Below, one piece after another: positions 18,140 through 26,461 of a stretch of 64,000 nucleotides of DNA (within the stretch, counting starts at the first letter, position 1; each line of letters begins with the position of its first letter). This stretch comes from Parabacteroides sp. PFB2-10 (GTDB taxonomy: Bacteria; Bacteroidota; Bacteroidia; Bacteroidales; Tannerellaceae). The position numbers and the translations under genes are program-made. The stretch is from NCBI RefSeq assembly GCF_029893085.1, contig NZ_JARXWI010000017.1, positions 1 to 64,000 of the forward strand, given 5' to 3'. Below the pieces are notes generated by a model. That model saw nothing but the letters and a program-made list of their open reading frames with translations, was not told the DNA's origin and made no database searches.

Positions 18140-19534
18140 ATGAAAAAAGGAAGTATTAGCAGAAGATCATTTTTGAAAAGCTCAGCGGCAGCAGGTGCTT
18201 TAGGCGTTATCGGAACAGGTGGCGCGGCAACAGTATTGACCTCTTGTGATGGCGGAAAAGAACCGGCTATCAAACCTCTGAAGGAACCGGGAACCTATTA
18301 TATCCCTGATTTGGATATGGACAAGGCGGCCGATGGGAAAGAGCTGAAAGCCGGGGTGATCGGTTGTGGTGGTCGTGGTTCGGGTGCGGCGTTCAATTGG
18401 TTGAATGCGGCCGATGGCGTAACCATTACAGCGCTTTGCGATACTTTCAAAGAGAGAGTTGACAGCTTGGCTAAAAGACTGAAGGAAGAGAAAGAGATTG
18501 ATATTCCGGAAAATATGCGTTTTGTTGGTTTGGATGCCTACAAACAACTTATTGATAGTGGTGTAGATGTGGTAATCGTTGCCACACCACCTAATTTCCG
18601 TCCGATTCATTTTGAATATGCGACGCAGAAAAACAAACATTCTTTCCTGGAAAAACCGATTTGTGTAGATCCAGCCGGCTATCGCACCATCGTTGCAACA
18701 GCCAAACAGGCGGCAGCGAAGAACCTGCGTGTTATTACAGGAACACAACGCCATCACCAACGCAGCTATGTAGAATCCTATAAGAAAATAATGGAAGGCA
18801 TGATCGGCGAGATCACCGGTGGTGTTGTTTATTGGAATGGCGGTAAATTGTGGCATCGCGATCGTCAAACAGGTTGGACCGATGCTGAATGGATGATCAA
18901 AGACTGGGTGAACTGGAAATGGCTTTCGGGAGACCATATCGTGGAGCAACACGTACATAATATAGATGTATTTACCTGGTTCAGCGGATTGAAACCGGTA
19001 AGTGCTGTTGGTTTCGGATCGCGTCAGCGCCGTGTAACGGGTGACCAGTTCGATAATTTCAGTGTCGACTTCGTGATGGAGAATGGTATTCACCTGCATA
19101 GTATGTGTCGTCAGATCGATGGTTGTGCGAATAATGTGAGTGAATTTATTCAGGGAACCAAAGGAACCTGGTGGGGGAATCAAGGTCGTGATGCTATTAT
19201 CAAAGATTTGCAGGGTAATGTGCTCTGGAGCTGGGATAAAGCTGTCGAAGACGAGAACTACAAACAAGTAGACCCCTATACATTAGAGCATGTGAACTGG
19301 ATCAATGCCATTCGTCAGAACAAACCGCTGGAACAGGCTTCCGAAACAGCTATCTCCAATATGATGGCTATCATGGGACGCGAGTCGGCTTATACCGGAA
19401 AAGAAACTACTTGGGATGAAATGACTGCATCGCCGCTGGATTATATGCCGGAGGATCTAAATCTGGGTAAAATGGACATGAGTACCTTTACCGTTCCTGT
19501 TGCAGGAAAAGCCTATGTGCCAAGAAATAAGTAA
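18140..19534 (+). CDS. Tat-exported Gfo/Idh/MocA oxidoreductase lipoprotein
   Basis: A 464-residue dinucleotide-dependent sugar oxidoreductase of the Gfo/Idh/MocA family. The N-terminus has a twin-arginine signal SRRSFLK followed by a hydrophobic stretch and a lipobox ending LTSC, so the enzyme should be folded with its cofactor before export and anchored in the envelope. The Rossmann motif reads AGVIGCGGRGSG near residue 70 and the catalytic-site motif EKPICVDPAG is present. It begins 25 bases after the cytochrome gene. Exported members of this family oxidise or epimerise sugars and glycosides; the substrate here is not known. Confidence 0.87.
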   Translation: MKKGSISRRSFLKSSAAAGALGVIGTGGAATVLTSCDGGKEPAIKPLKEPGTYYIPDLDMDKAADGKELKAGVIGCGGRGSGAAFNWLNAADGVTITALCDTFKERVDSLAKRLKEEKEIDIPENMRFVGLDAYKQLIDSGVDVVIVATPPNFRPIHFEYATQKNKHSFLEKPICVDPAGYRTIVATAKQAAAKNLRVITGTQRHHQRSYVESYKKIMEGMIGEITGGVVYWNGGKLWHRDRQTGWTDAEWMIKDWVNWKWLSGDHIVEQHVHNIDVFTWFSGLKPVSAVGFGSRQRRVTGDQFDNFSVDFVMENGIHLHSMCRQIDGCANNVSEFIQGTKGTWWGNQGRDAIIKDLQGNVLWSWDKAVEDENYKQVDPYTLEHVNWINAIRQNKPLEQASETAISNMMAIMGRESAYTGKETTWDEMTASPLDYMPEDLNLGKMDMSTFTVPVAGKAYVPRNK

Positions 19535-19539
19535 ATAGT

Positions 19540-20484
19540 ATGGGATTAGATAGAAGAAACTTTTTGAGAACCGGTCTGTCGACAGTAGCCATCGCCTCTG
19601 TTGGCGGCGCCTCTTTGGCTGCGTGTGCTGGGAAAGCATCTTCCAAAGAAGAGGAAGCCTGTTCTGGAGCCTGCTGTAAAAGCAATATTGAACTGAAGAT
19701 CTCTTTCCAGGAAGGAACCGCTCCGGGCAAAGACCTGAATGAGAAGTTCGATTATATGGAGAAACTGGGCGTCGTTGGTTTCGAGCCGGGTGGACGCCGA
19801 TTGAAAGAGCGTGTGCCGGAAATAAAGGAAGCACTGAATGGCCGTAACATTAAAGTAAGTGCTATTTGCGCCGGTTTCCAGGGTTTTATCCTGTCGACCG
19901 ATCCGGAAGTGCGCAAGCTCTGCATGGACACCATGAAAGAGATTATGGCCGCCGCCGGAGAGCTGGGGTCGACGGGTGTGATCATTGTGCCGGCCTTCAA
20001 CAGCCAGCAACCAGCTATGCCGCACACACAGGAGACACGTGACTTCCTCTGTGAGCAGTTTACCGAGATGGGGAACTTCGCCGTAGAGCATGGTACCACC
20101 GTTATCTTCGAACCCTTGAACCGCCGGGAGGCCTTCTATCTGCGCCAGGTAGCCGATGCCGCGTCACTCTGTCGCGACATCAATAACCCCGGCGTGAAGT
20201 GTATGGGTGACTTCTGGCATATGACGCATGAGGAAACCTGTGATATGGGCGCCTTCCTCTCGGCCGGAAAAGAATACCTGCAACACGTACACATCGCTAG
20301 TCGCAAGCGCCGCTCTATGCCGGGCGAAGACGGAGAGGCTGATCAATACGTGAATGGCTTCAAAGCCTTGAAGATGCTTGGGTACGATAAGTATGTAAGT
20401 TTCGAGTGCGGCTCTCAGGGAGAAAAGGAAGTGACTGTCCCTGCTGCTGTGGAACTCATGCGCAAACAATGGGAAGAAGCTTAA
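19540..20484 (+). CDS. Tat-exported TIM-barrel sugar isomerase/epimerase-like lipoprotein
   Basis: A 314-residue AP-endonuclease-2-type TIM barrel (xylose isomerase-like). The signal carries the twin-arginine motif DRRNFLRTG and a lipobox ending LAAC. Metal-site candidates include the Glu of IFEPLNRREAF, the Asp of KCMGDFWHM and His of LQHVHIASRKR, and the final FECGSQG Glu. It starts six bases after the oxidoreductase gene and should act on the same pathway, for example on an oxidised sugar. Isomerase, epimerase and keto-glycoside lyase are all possible; sequence alone does not decide. Confidence 0.82.
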   Translation: MGLDRRNFLRTGLSTVAIASVGGASLAACAGKASSKEEEACSGACCKSNIELKISFQEGTAPGKDLNEKFDYMEKLGVVGFEPGGRRLKERVPEIKEALNGRNIKVSAICAGFQGFILSTDPEVRKLCMDTMKEIMAAAGELGSTGVIIVPAFNSQQPAMPHTQETRDFLCEQFTEMGNFAVEHGTTVIFEPLNRREAFYLRQVADAASLCRDINNPGVKCMGDFWHMTHEETCDMGAFLSAGKEYLQHVHIASRKRRSMPGEDGEADQYVNGFKALKMLGYDKYVSFECGSQGEKEVTVPAAVELMRKQWEEA

Positions 20485-20488
20485 GAAT

Positions 20489-21190
20489 ATGGCATTAGTA
20501 TACGCTAATATGCAAATGAGTGAGGTGGTCGAAGAGTACCCCTCACTCATTCCTGTTTTAAATCGTTTCGGTATCCGTCTGGGCTTGGGCGATAAGCCGG
20601 TCGATACGATATGTAAGGAAAACGGCCTGGATACGGACTTTGTCCTTACGGTTATTAATACCTTCCTGAACGAAGAGTATTTCCCGGAAAAGAAACTGCG
20701 CACGTTCCATACGTCGCAGATCATTGACTACCTGACAAAGACCAACCTCTATTACGAACGCTATCAGTTGCCCAATATCGAACGCCACCTGAACTCTTTC
20801 ATTTCCATCAGCAACCCGGAAAACCCCACCCTACTCCTGATCGGCAAGTTTTTCAACTCTTTTAAAGACGAACTAAAAACACGTATCATGCACGACAAGG
20901 AGAAATGGTTTCCCTATTGCCTCCAGTTGAGTCGCCAACTGGCTCCCCTTTCGGAAGAGGAAGAGATCCTGCGCCTGCAGAACGAAGGCAATGAGGAGGA
21001 TGCGATCGAGGCTCTTCTGTTCGACCTGAAGAGTATTATGGTGCGCCATCTTTCGGGCGATTACGATGAAAACCTATGTTATGCCGTGATTTTCGGCGTG
21101 AGCAGCCTGGAAAAGGATATCAAACAACATAACCGCATACGCTATCGGATACTGATGCCGATGGTGGCCGCGATGGAAAAACTTCGCTAA
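20489..21190 (+). CDS. Hemerythrin/RIC-like protein with degenerate di-iron site
   Basis: A 233-residue helical protein resembling the ScdA/YtfE family that repairs iron-sulfur clusters after nitrosative or oxidative stress. A DUF542-like N-terminus (SEVVEEYPSLIPVLNRFGI) precedes an HHE-type bundle with His in IERHLNSF, IMHDKEKWFPY, IMVRHLSGDY and IKQHNRIRYRI. The final family motif HI..EN.ILFP has become QHNRIRYRILMP, losing a Glu ligand, and the Cys of the N-terminal motif is not seen. Iron binding may therefore be altered. It begins four bases after the TIM-barrel gene and is probably in the same operon. Confidence 0.7.
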   Translation: MALVYANMQMSEVVEEYPSLIPVLNRFGIRLGLGDKPVDTICKENGLDTDFVLTVINTFLNEEYFPEKKLRTFHTSQIIDYLTKTNLYYERYQLPNIERHLNSFISISNPENPTLLLIGKFFNSFKDELKTRIMHDKEKWFPYCLQLSRQLAPLSEEEEILRLQNEGNEEDAIEALLFDLKSIMVRHLSGDYDENLCYAVIFGVSSLEKDIKQHNRIRYRILMPMVAAMEKLR

Positions 21191-21206
21191 GTAAGCCTTA
21201 ACCGAG

Positions 21207-21788
21207 ATGCCCCTTCACAACAAACAGATTGCCCTTGTGTTAACCGATACGCTCCAGCGCATCGGTCTCCGGTATGTATTGAACGAGTATTTCCCCTCTC
21301 TTTGCGTCTATAGCTGTGATTGCCCGGAGGCATTGTCCGATACGGTGGACTATTATGTGACTACGGCAGATACCTTTCTGATATATGCCGACTTCTTTTT
21401 GCCGCGGCGCAACAAAACACTTCTGTTGATTGATCGCTACGAGGAGTCCGCTTTCCCGGGGTCAGCCCCCACGAATCATTACATATATAAGAATATTTCG
21501 CAAGAGGCATTGATCGAAAAGCTCCAACTCTTCTTTACGGCGGAAGCTTCCGTACTTTCGCAGGGAGAGGGCAACAAAGACCTCTCCGCGCGTGAAACCG
21601 ATGTGCTTCAACTGATCGTCAAAGGCATCACCAACAAAGAGATTGCCGACAAATTGAATATCAGCCTGAATACCGTCTTGACACACCGCAAGAATATCAC
21701 CGCCAAGCTCGGCATAAAAACCGTATCCGGACTCACCTTCTACGCCCTGATGAACGGGCTTGTCTCCGGGGATGAAATAGAAATCTAA
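21207..21788 (+). CDS. LuxR/NarL-type transcriptional regulator
   Basis: A 193-residue regulator. The C-terminal 65 residues are a GerE/LuxR helix-turn-helix (LSARETDVLQLIVKG, NKEIADKLNISLNTVLTHR, NITAKLG). The N-terminal half (about 1-120) looks like a worn receiver-like domain without a clear phospho-acceptor Asp, so signalling may not be by phosphorylation. It follows the hemerythrin-like gene by 16 bases. Pairing of a hemerythrin-like protein with a LuxR regulator suggests redox, oxygen or NO sensing, perhaps controlling the upstream cytochrome cluster; this is inference. Confidence 0.8.
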   Translation: MPLHNKQIALVLTDTLQRIGLRYVLNEYFPSLCVYSCDCPEALSDTVDYYVTTADTFLIYADFFLPRRNKTLLLIDRYEESAFPGSAPTNHYIYKNISQEALIEKLQLFFTAEASVLSQGEGNKDLSARETDVLQLIVKGITNKEIADKLNISLNTVLTHRKNITAKLGIKTVSGLTFYALMNGLVSGDEIEI

Positions 21789-21841
21789 AACTTTGTAATT
21801 CCGCCCGAAAAGCTGTTCCTTTGTATAAAAAGAACAGTAGT

Positions 21842-22228
21842 ATGGATAATATGGTAGAAGTGGCTCGGTTTACGCGCCCAACGGATGCACACGCCTTGGC
21901 ATCCCTGTTACAATCGGAAGGCATTGAATGTTATGTGCGTAATGAATTGACATCACAAACGCTGGGCTTGATCGACTTGGGCGGCGTCCGGGTAGAGCTG
22001 TTGGAGAGCGATGTGCAGCGTGCCTTGCAGGTGATGCTTGACAACGGTTACGAGATCCCCCGTGAAGACGAACAACCGGAAGAGATCAAAACCGTATCGG
22101 GCATCGCCAGACAGTTTCCTTTCCTTCGTCGGTTTTCGCCGGAAAAGCAAATCATCTTATTATTCCTCCTTGTTGCCGTTCTTTTGGCAGCGCTACTCTT
22201 TTTGTATCCTCTTTTGGTAAAAAACTAA
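21842..22228 (+). CDS. DUF2007 domain protein with C-terminal membrane segment
   Basis: A 128-residue protein. Residues about 1-70 match the DUF2007 pattern (VEVARFTRPTDAHALASLLQ, EGIECYVRN, GGVRVELLESD), a small ferredoxin-like fold of unknown function sometimes described as signal-transducing. A hydrophobic C-terminal segment (IILLFLLVAVLLAALLFLYP) anchors it in the membrane. An upstream ATG at 21821 adds only seven residues; 21842 gives the typical start. The small membrane protein after it may be cotranscribed. Confidence 0.75.
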   Translation: MDNMVEVARFTRPTDAHALASLLQSEGIECYVRNELTSQTLGLIDLGGVRVELLESDVQRALQVMLDNGYEIPREDEQPEEIKTVSGIARQFPFLRRFSPEKQIILLFLLVAVLLAALLFLYPLLVKN

Positions 22229-22240
22229 CAAAATGTCACG

Positions 22241-22420
22241 ATGGCGCGCAGAAAAATATCAAAAAGTCAAGCCGTATGCATCATCCTTTTGTGGGGAGTT
22301 CTGTGTTATATGTTGCTTGCGTACAGTGAAAAAATAACCTTCAACGTCCTGTTTGCCCTGGTATCCTCGGCTATTATTGTATTTGTTCCTTTGTATAAGA
22401 ATATGCGGAACAAGGATTGA
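22241..22420 (+). CDS. Small two-segment membrane protein, 59 residues
   Basis: An ATG at 22241 opens a 59-residue frame beginning MARRKISKSQ, followed by a hydrophobic segment (VCIILLWGVLCYMLLAY), a short polar turn (SEKITFN) and a second hydrophobic segment (VLFALVSSAIIVFVPLY), ending in basic residues and a TGA. Basic N-terminus plus two membrane-length segments makes this a plausible real gene. It starts 12 bases after the DUF2007 gene. Function is unknown. Confidence 0.55.
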   Translation: MARRKISKSQAVCIILLWGVLCYMLLAYSEKITFNVLFALVSSAIIVFVPLYKNMRNKD

Positions 22421-22489
22421 CATAAGTGTTCGTAAAACGACCGTATTTCTGACGAAATGCTATTTTTTTAGCCTTTTTGCTTTCTTTTG

Positions 22490-22520
22490 TTTGTTTGTTT
22501 TTAATAATTGCTTACCTTTG
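22490..22520 (+). promoter_or_regulatory. gdhA promoter (-33 TTTG, -7 TACCTTTG)
   Basis: TTTG at 22490-22493 and TACCTTTG at 22513-22520 are separated by 19 bases, an almost ideal Bacteroidota housekeeping promoter. The transcript would begin near 22527, leaving a leader of about 55 bases. Confidence 0.75.
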
Positions 22521-22582
22521 TGCCGCTATTCGAATGGCTTTTCCGACAAACAATTTGTATAACATCCAAATAAAAACAAATC

Positions 22583-23917
22583 ATGAAAGCGAATGAAGTT
22601 TTAGAGAATCTGAAAAGAAGATTCCCCAATGAACCTGAGTATCATCAAGCCGTAGCCGAAGTCTTAGCCTCCATTGAAGAAGAATACAATAAACACCCGG
22701 AATTTGAAAATGCAAACCTGATCGAGCGTCTTTGTATACCCGATCGCGTTTTTTCTTTCCGCGTGACCTGGACAGATGATAAAGGCAAGGTACACACCAA
22801 TATGGCGTACCGCATTCAGCACAACAACGCAATTGGCCCGTATAAAGGCGGTATGCGCTTTCATGCTTCTGTAAATCTCTCCATTTTGAAATTCCTTGCG
22901 TTCGAACAAACCTTCAAAAACTCACTGACAACCCTCCCTATGGGTGGCGGCAAGGGTGGATCCGATTTCAATCCGAAAGGCAAATCAAATGCGGAAATCA
23001 TGCGTTTCTGCCAGGCTCTTATGTTGGAATTGTGGCGTCAGATCGGTCCCGACACCGATGTACCTGCCGGCGATATCGGCGTAGGCGGACGCGAAGTGGC
23101 CTATATGTATGGTATGTATAAGAAATTGGCACGCGAGAATACCGGCACATTTACCGGTAAAGGAATTGAATTCGGCGGTTCATTGATCCGTCCGGAGGCA
23201 ACCGGTTACGGAAATGTCTATTTCCTATTGGAAATGCTGAAGACACGCCATATCGATATCAAAGGAAAAGTGGTAGCCGTTTCCGGTTCGGGAAATGTGG
23301 CACAATACACGGTTCAGAAATTGATTGAACTGGGTGCTAAAGTGGTAACCCTGTCGGATTCCAATGGATACATCTACGATCCGGACGGCATCGATAGCGA
23401 AAAATTAGCTTATGTCATGGAACTTAAGAACCTCTATCGCGGTCGTATCAAAGAATATGCCGAGACATACGGTTGCAAATATGTGGAAGGCGCACGTCCA
23501 TGGGGAGAGAAATGTGATATCGCCCTGCCCAGCGCAACGCAGAACGAATTGACCGGCGAGGATGCAAAAGCCCTGTTGGCCAATGGATGTATTGCCGTTT
23601 CCGAAGGAGCGAATATGCCCTCTACGCCGGAAGCCATCGATGCGTTCCTGGCAGCGAAGATCCTGTATGCCCCGGGTAAAGCGGCCAATGCCGGTGGGGT
23701 GGCTACATCCGGTCTGGAGATGACCCAGAACGCGATGAAGCTAAGCTGGAGTGCTGAAGAGGTAGATGAAAAGCTGAAAGGCATTATGAAGTCTATTCAT
23801 GCACAATGTACGAAATACGGAACCCAAGCGGATGGTTATGTCGACTATGTGAAAGGCGCCAATGTGGCGGGATTCATGAAAGTCTCCAAAGCCATGATGG
23901 CTCAGGGTATCCTTTAA
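22583..23917 (+). CDS. gdhA: Hexameric glutamate dehydrogenase
   Basis: A 444-residue glutamate dehydrogenase that interconverts 2-oxoglutarate plus ammonia and glutamate. Key segments are PYKGGMRFHASV, the catalytic-lysine region LPMGGGKGGSDFNPKGK, PAGDIGVGGREVAYMYG, and the nucleotide-binding AVSGSGNVAQYT. Length and N-terminus match the hexameric, usually NADP-linked, ammonia-assimilating type. It is transcribed alone between a strong promoter and a terminator hairpin. Confidence 0.96.
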   Translation: MKANEVLENLKRRFPNEPEYHQAVAEVLASIEEEYNKHPEFENANLIERLCIPDRVFSFRVTWTDDKGKVHTNMAYRIQHNNAIGPYKGGMRFHASVNLSILKFLAFEQTFKNSLTTLPMGGGKGGSDFNPKGKSNAEIMRFCQALMLELWRQIGPDTDVPAGDIGVGGREVAYMYGMYKKLARENTGTFTGKGIEFGGSLIRPEATGYGNVYFLLEMLKTRHIDIKGKVVAVSGSGNVAQYTVQKLIELGAKVVTLSDSNGYIYDPDGIDSEKLAYVMELKNLYRGRIKEYAETYGCKYVEGARPWGEKCDIALPSATQNELTGEDAKALLANGCIAVSEGANMPSTPEAIDAFLAAKILYAPGKAANAGGVATSGLEMTQNAMKLSWSAEEVDEKLKGIMKSIHAQCTKYGTQADGYVDYVKGANVAGFMKVSKAMMAQGIL

Positions 23918-23963
23918 ATACGATACACTTTAAAGTTTACGTTTTTTATTTGCATAAAATGAG

Positions 23964-23992
23964 AAAAGGCGCCTGCGAAGGCGTCTTTTTTT
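23964..23992 (+). terminator. Intrinsic terminator of gdhA
   Basis: Stem AAGGCGCCT/AGGCGTCTT with a GCGA loop (23966-23974 with 23979-23987, including one G-U pair), followed by a T-run to 23992. Confidence 0.8.
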
Positions 23993-24001
23993 GTTTTTCC
24001 A

Positions 24002-24151
24002 AAATATCATTTTGTCAAAACCGCGGGAGAATTTTTCCGAAAACCCGGGACTTTGGAGACAAACTCCCGGGAGAAACATTTTTTAACAAACCGAAGTGTA
24101 AGTAAAAGAGGGGCAAATCGTTCGGAATCGACCTTTTTTGCTTACACTTCG
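24002..24151 (+). repeat. Dispersed palindromic repeat, copy B
   Basis: Plus-oriented copy. Core: ATATCATTTTGTCAAAA, CGCGGGAGAATTTTTCCG, CCCGGGACTTTGGAGAC (24044-24060), AAACTCCCGGGAGAAACA and a T-run. Its distal hairpin is CGAAGTGTAAG (24092-24102) facing CTTACACTTCG (24141-24151). A frame running through it into the helicase gene is an artefact. Confidence 0.85.
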
Positions 24152-24195
24152 ATTTTTAAGATTTGGACGGAAAAAGGGCTGTTTCTTGTCATCTC

Positions 24196-24227
24196 CTTGT
24201 TTGAAAAGGATAGAATGGTTACTTTTG
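24196..24227 (+). promoter_or_regulatory. Promoter of the PIF1-like helicase gene
   Basis: TACTTTTG at 24220-24227 is a clear -7 element; CTTG at 24196-24199 stands 20 bases upstream as a weak -33. It lies across the alternative ATG at 24215, which argues that translation starts at 24251. Confidence 0.6.
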
Positions 24228-24250
24228 ACTTCGACAAAAAAACGACCAAC

Positions 24251-26395
24251 ATGACACAAACGGACGCACAGGCTACGCTTGCGTTGGATTATATCCGGAA
24301 CACCGATACGAATCTATTCCTGACCGGGCGGGCGGGCACAGGAAAAACGACCTTTCTCCGTCGCCTGAAAGATCTTTCGCCCAAGCGCATGATCGTGGTG
24401 GCTCCGACGGGGGTGGCCGCTATCAATGCCGGTGGGGTGACGATTCACTCCTTTTTCCAATTGCCGTTTGGTCCTTATATTCCGGGAAGTGCCACGAAAC
24501 AAAAGGATTTCCAGCATAAATTCAACCGGGAGAAGATACGGATCATCCGCACACTCGACCTGTTGGTAATCGACGAGGTCAGCATGGTGCGCGCCGATCT
24601 GTTGGATGCAATCAGCGATGTGTTATGTCATTACCGGAACACCACCCGCCCGTTCGGAGGAGTTCAATTACTGTTGATCGGCGATCTGCAGCAATTAGCG
24701 CCTGTGGCGAAAGACGAAGAATGGGATCTGTTGCAACACCATTATCCTTCGCCCTATTTCTTCGACAGCCAGGCATTGTACAAAAGCGAGTACCACAGTA
24801 TTGAACTGACGCATGTCTACCGCCAACGGGATGATGATTTTGTGGAGTTGCTTAATAAGATACGCGATAACCGCCCCGACGAAGCGACGCTGCGGCAACT
24901 GAATGCCCGCTATATTCCGCAGTTCACTCCTCCCGAGGAAGAGGATTATATCACCCTGACCACCCATAACTACCAGGCGAATCAACTGAATCAACACAAG
25001 CTGGCGGCACTTTCGACAGAACCCTATCGTTTTTATGCGACCCAAGAGGGCGACTATCCCGCCTATCTCTATCCGACAGACGAGGTATTGGAACTAAAGA
25101 AGGGCGCCCAGGTGATGTTTATCAAAAATGATTCTTCCGCGGAAAAGCAATACTACAACGGAAAAATCGGGCGGATCACCCAGATCAATGCCGATCATAT
25201 CTTAGTGACGGATAAAGAGGGGGTACGGATCGAGGTCAACCGGGAGACCTGGCAAAACATGAAGTACACCATCCATCCGGAAAACGGAGAGATATCCGAA
25301 GAGGTGATCGGTGCTTTCACCCAGTATCCCTTGAAAACAGCCTGGGCCATCACCATCCACAAGAGCCAGGGCTTGACTTTTGAACGCGCCATTATCGACG
25401 CGGCATCGGCCTTCTCGCACGGACAGGTGTATGTGGCATTGAGCCGTTGCCGAACATTAGAAGGCATGGTGTTGAACAGCCCCATCTCGCAGCGGGCATT
25501 GGTGAGCGACGACCGGATCGACCGCTACACGACATCGCTCGACGAACGACAGGCCAACCGCCATTATCTGCAGGAGGCACAACACGAATACTTCCTGAAA
25601 CTGGTGGTCGAACTCTTTCAGTTCGAAACCATCCAGCAACGTCTTCAATATGTAACCCATCTGTTGAACAACCATGCCGTCAAATTATACCCCGACCTCT
25701 GCCGCCGCTATTCGGAACATCGGGATCAATTCCGCACGGATGTGACCGAGGTGGGACTGCGCTTCCAACAGCAGTTGCGCCGTATGATCACCACCCAACC
25801 GAATTACCAGGAAGATCCTTCGATACAGGAACGCATCCAAAAAGGGGCGGAATACTTCTTGCAGCAACTCGAAGCCTACAATCACTCGTTCCTGAAAGCC
25901 GCCGATCCCGATATCGACAACAAAGAGGCGCGGAAGCAAATCAAAAAGGCGGTGGCCGCTTTGGCGGAAGAACTGCACCTGAAACGCACGACACTTCTTG
26001 CCAGCCGCGACGGATTCAGTACCGCTAAATACCTCTCAGCAAAGGCCAAATCTCAATTGGAACAACCCACCCCCGCCACATCAAAAAAGAAACGGAGCGA
26101 AAGCAACTCGCGCAAAGCGGCAAAAGCCGAAACCGAAGAGGCCTTATCCGATGATATCCGCCACCCGGAATTGATGGCTACCCTCAAGCACTGGCGTTAC
26201 GAAGAAGCCTCTCAACACGGACTGCCTGCCTACACCGTATTGCAGCAAAAAGCCCTGATCGGCATCGCCAACCTATTGCCTTCGTCCGAAAGGGAATTAT
26301 TACTGATCCCGGGCATCGGAAAGAAGGTGGCCGACCGATACGGAGAGACGCTGTTGCAAATGATCCTATCCTACCGCGCAGCAAAAGGCATATAA
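24251..26395 (+). CDS. PIF1/RecD-like superfamily 1B helicase with C-terminal HRDC-like domain
   Basis: A 714-residue ATP-dependent 5'-3' DNA helicase. Motifs: Walker A GRAGTGKTTF near residue 30, APTGVAA, Walker B LLVIDEVSMV, IGDLQQLAPV, and the late motif TIHKSQGLTFERAII with VYVALSRC. The last 80 residues resemble an HRDC/helix-hairpin-helix domain (LLIPGIGKKVADRYG). The open frame extends upstream to 24053 through a dispersed repeat; the promoter at 24196-24227 and the N-terminus MTQTDAQATLALDYI support 24251. Likely roles are replication-fork or G-quadruplex processing. Confidence 0.88.
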   Translation: MTQTDAQATLALDYIRNTDTNLFLTGRAGTGKTTFLRRLKDLSPKRMIVVAPTGVAAINAGGVTIHSFFQLPFGPYIPGSATKQKDFQHKFNREKIRIIRTLDLLVIDEVSMVRADLLDAISDVLCHYRNTTRPFGGVQLLLIGDLQQLAPVAKDEEWDLLQHHYPSPYFFDSQALYKSEYHSIELTHVYRQRDDDFVELLNKIRDNRPDEATLRQLNARYIPQFTPPEEEDYITLTTHNYQANQLNQHKLAALSTEPYRFYATQEGDYPAYLYPTDEVLELKKGAQVMFIKNDSSAEKQYYNGKIGRITQINADHILVTDKEGVRIEVNRETWQNMKYTIHPENGEISEEVIGAFTQYPLKTAWAITIHKSQGLTFERAIIDAASAFSHGQVYVALSRCRTLEGMVLNSPISQRALVSDDRIDRYTTSLDERQANRHYLQEAQHEYFLKLVVELFQFETIQQRLQYVTHLLNNHAVKLYPDLCRRYSEHRDQFRTDVTEVGLRFQQQLRRMITTQPNYQEDPSIQERIQKGAEYFLQQLEAYNHSFLKAADPDIDNKEARKQIKKAVAALAEELHLKRTTLLASRDGFSTAKYLSAKAKSQLEQPTPATSKKKRSESNSRKAAKAETEEALSDDIRHPELMATLKHWRYEEASQHGLPAYTVLQQKALIGIANLLPSSERELLLIPGIGKKVADRYGETLLQMILSYRAAKGI

Positions 26396-26461
26396 TCAAG
26401 ACTTTCAAAAACAAACGGCCTTCCCGGGTTGTTTCAATAATAGGAATACAATTTATCCGTT

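Noticed and set aside
18200-19267. 355-codon minus-strand frame inside the oxidoreductase gene
   Set aside because: Antisense shadow of a clear plus-strand gene with Tat signal and family motifs; its own sequence has no recognisable domain.
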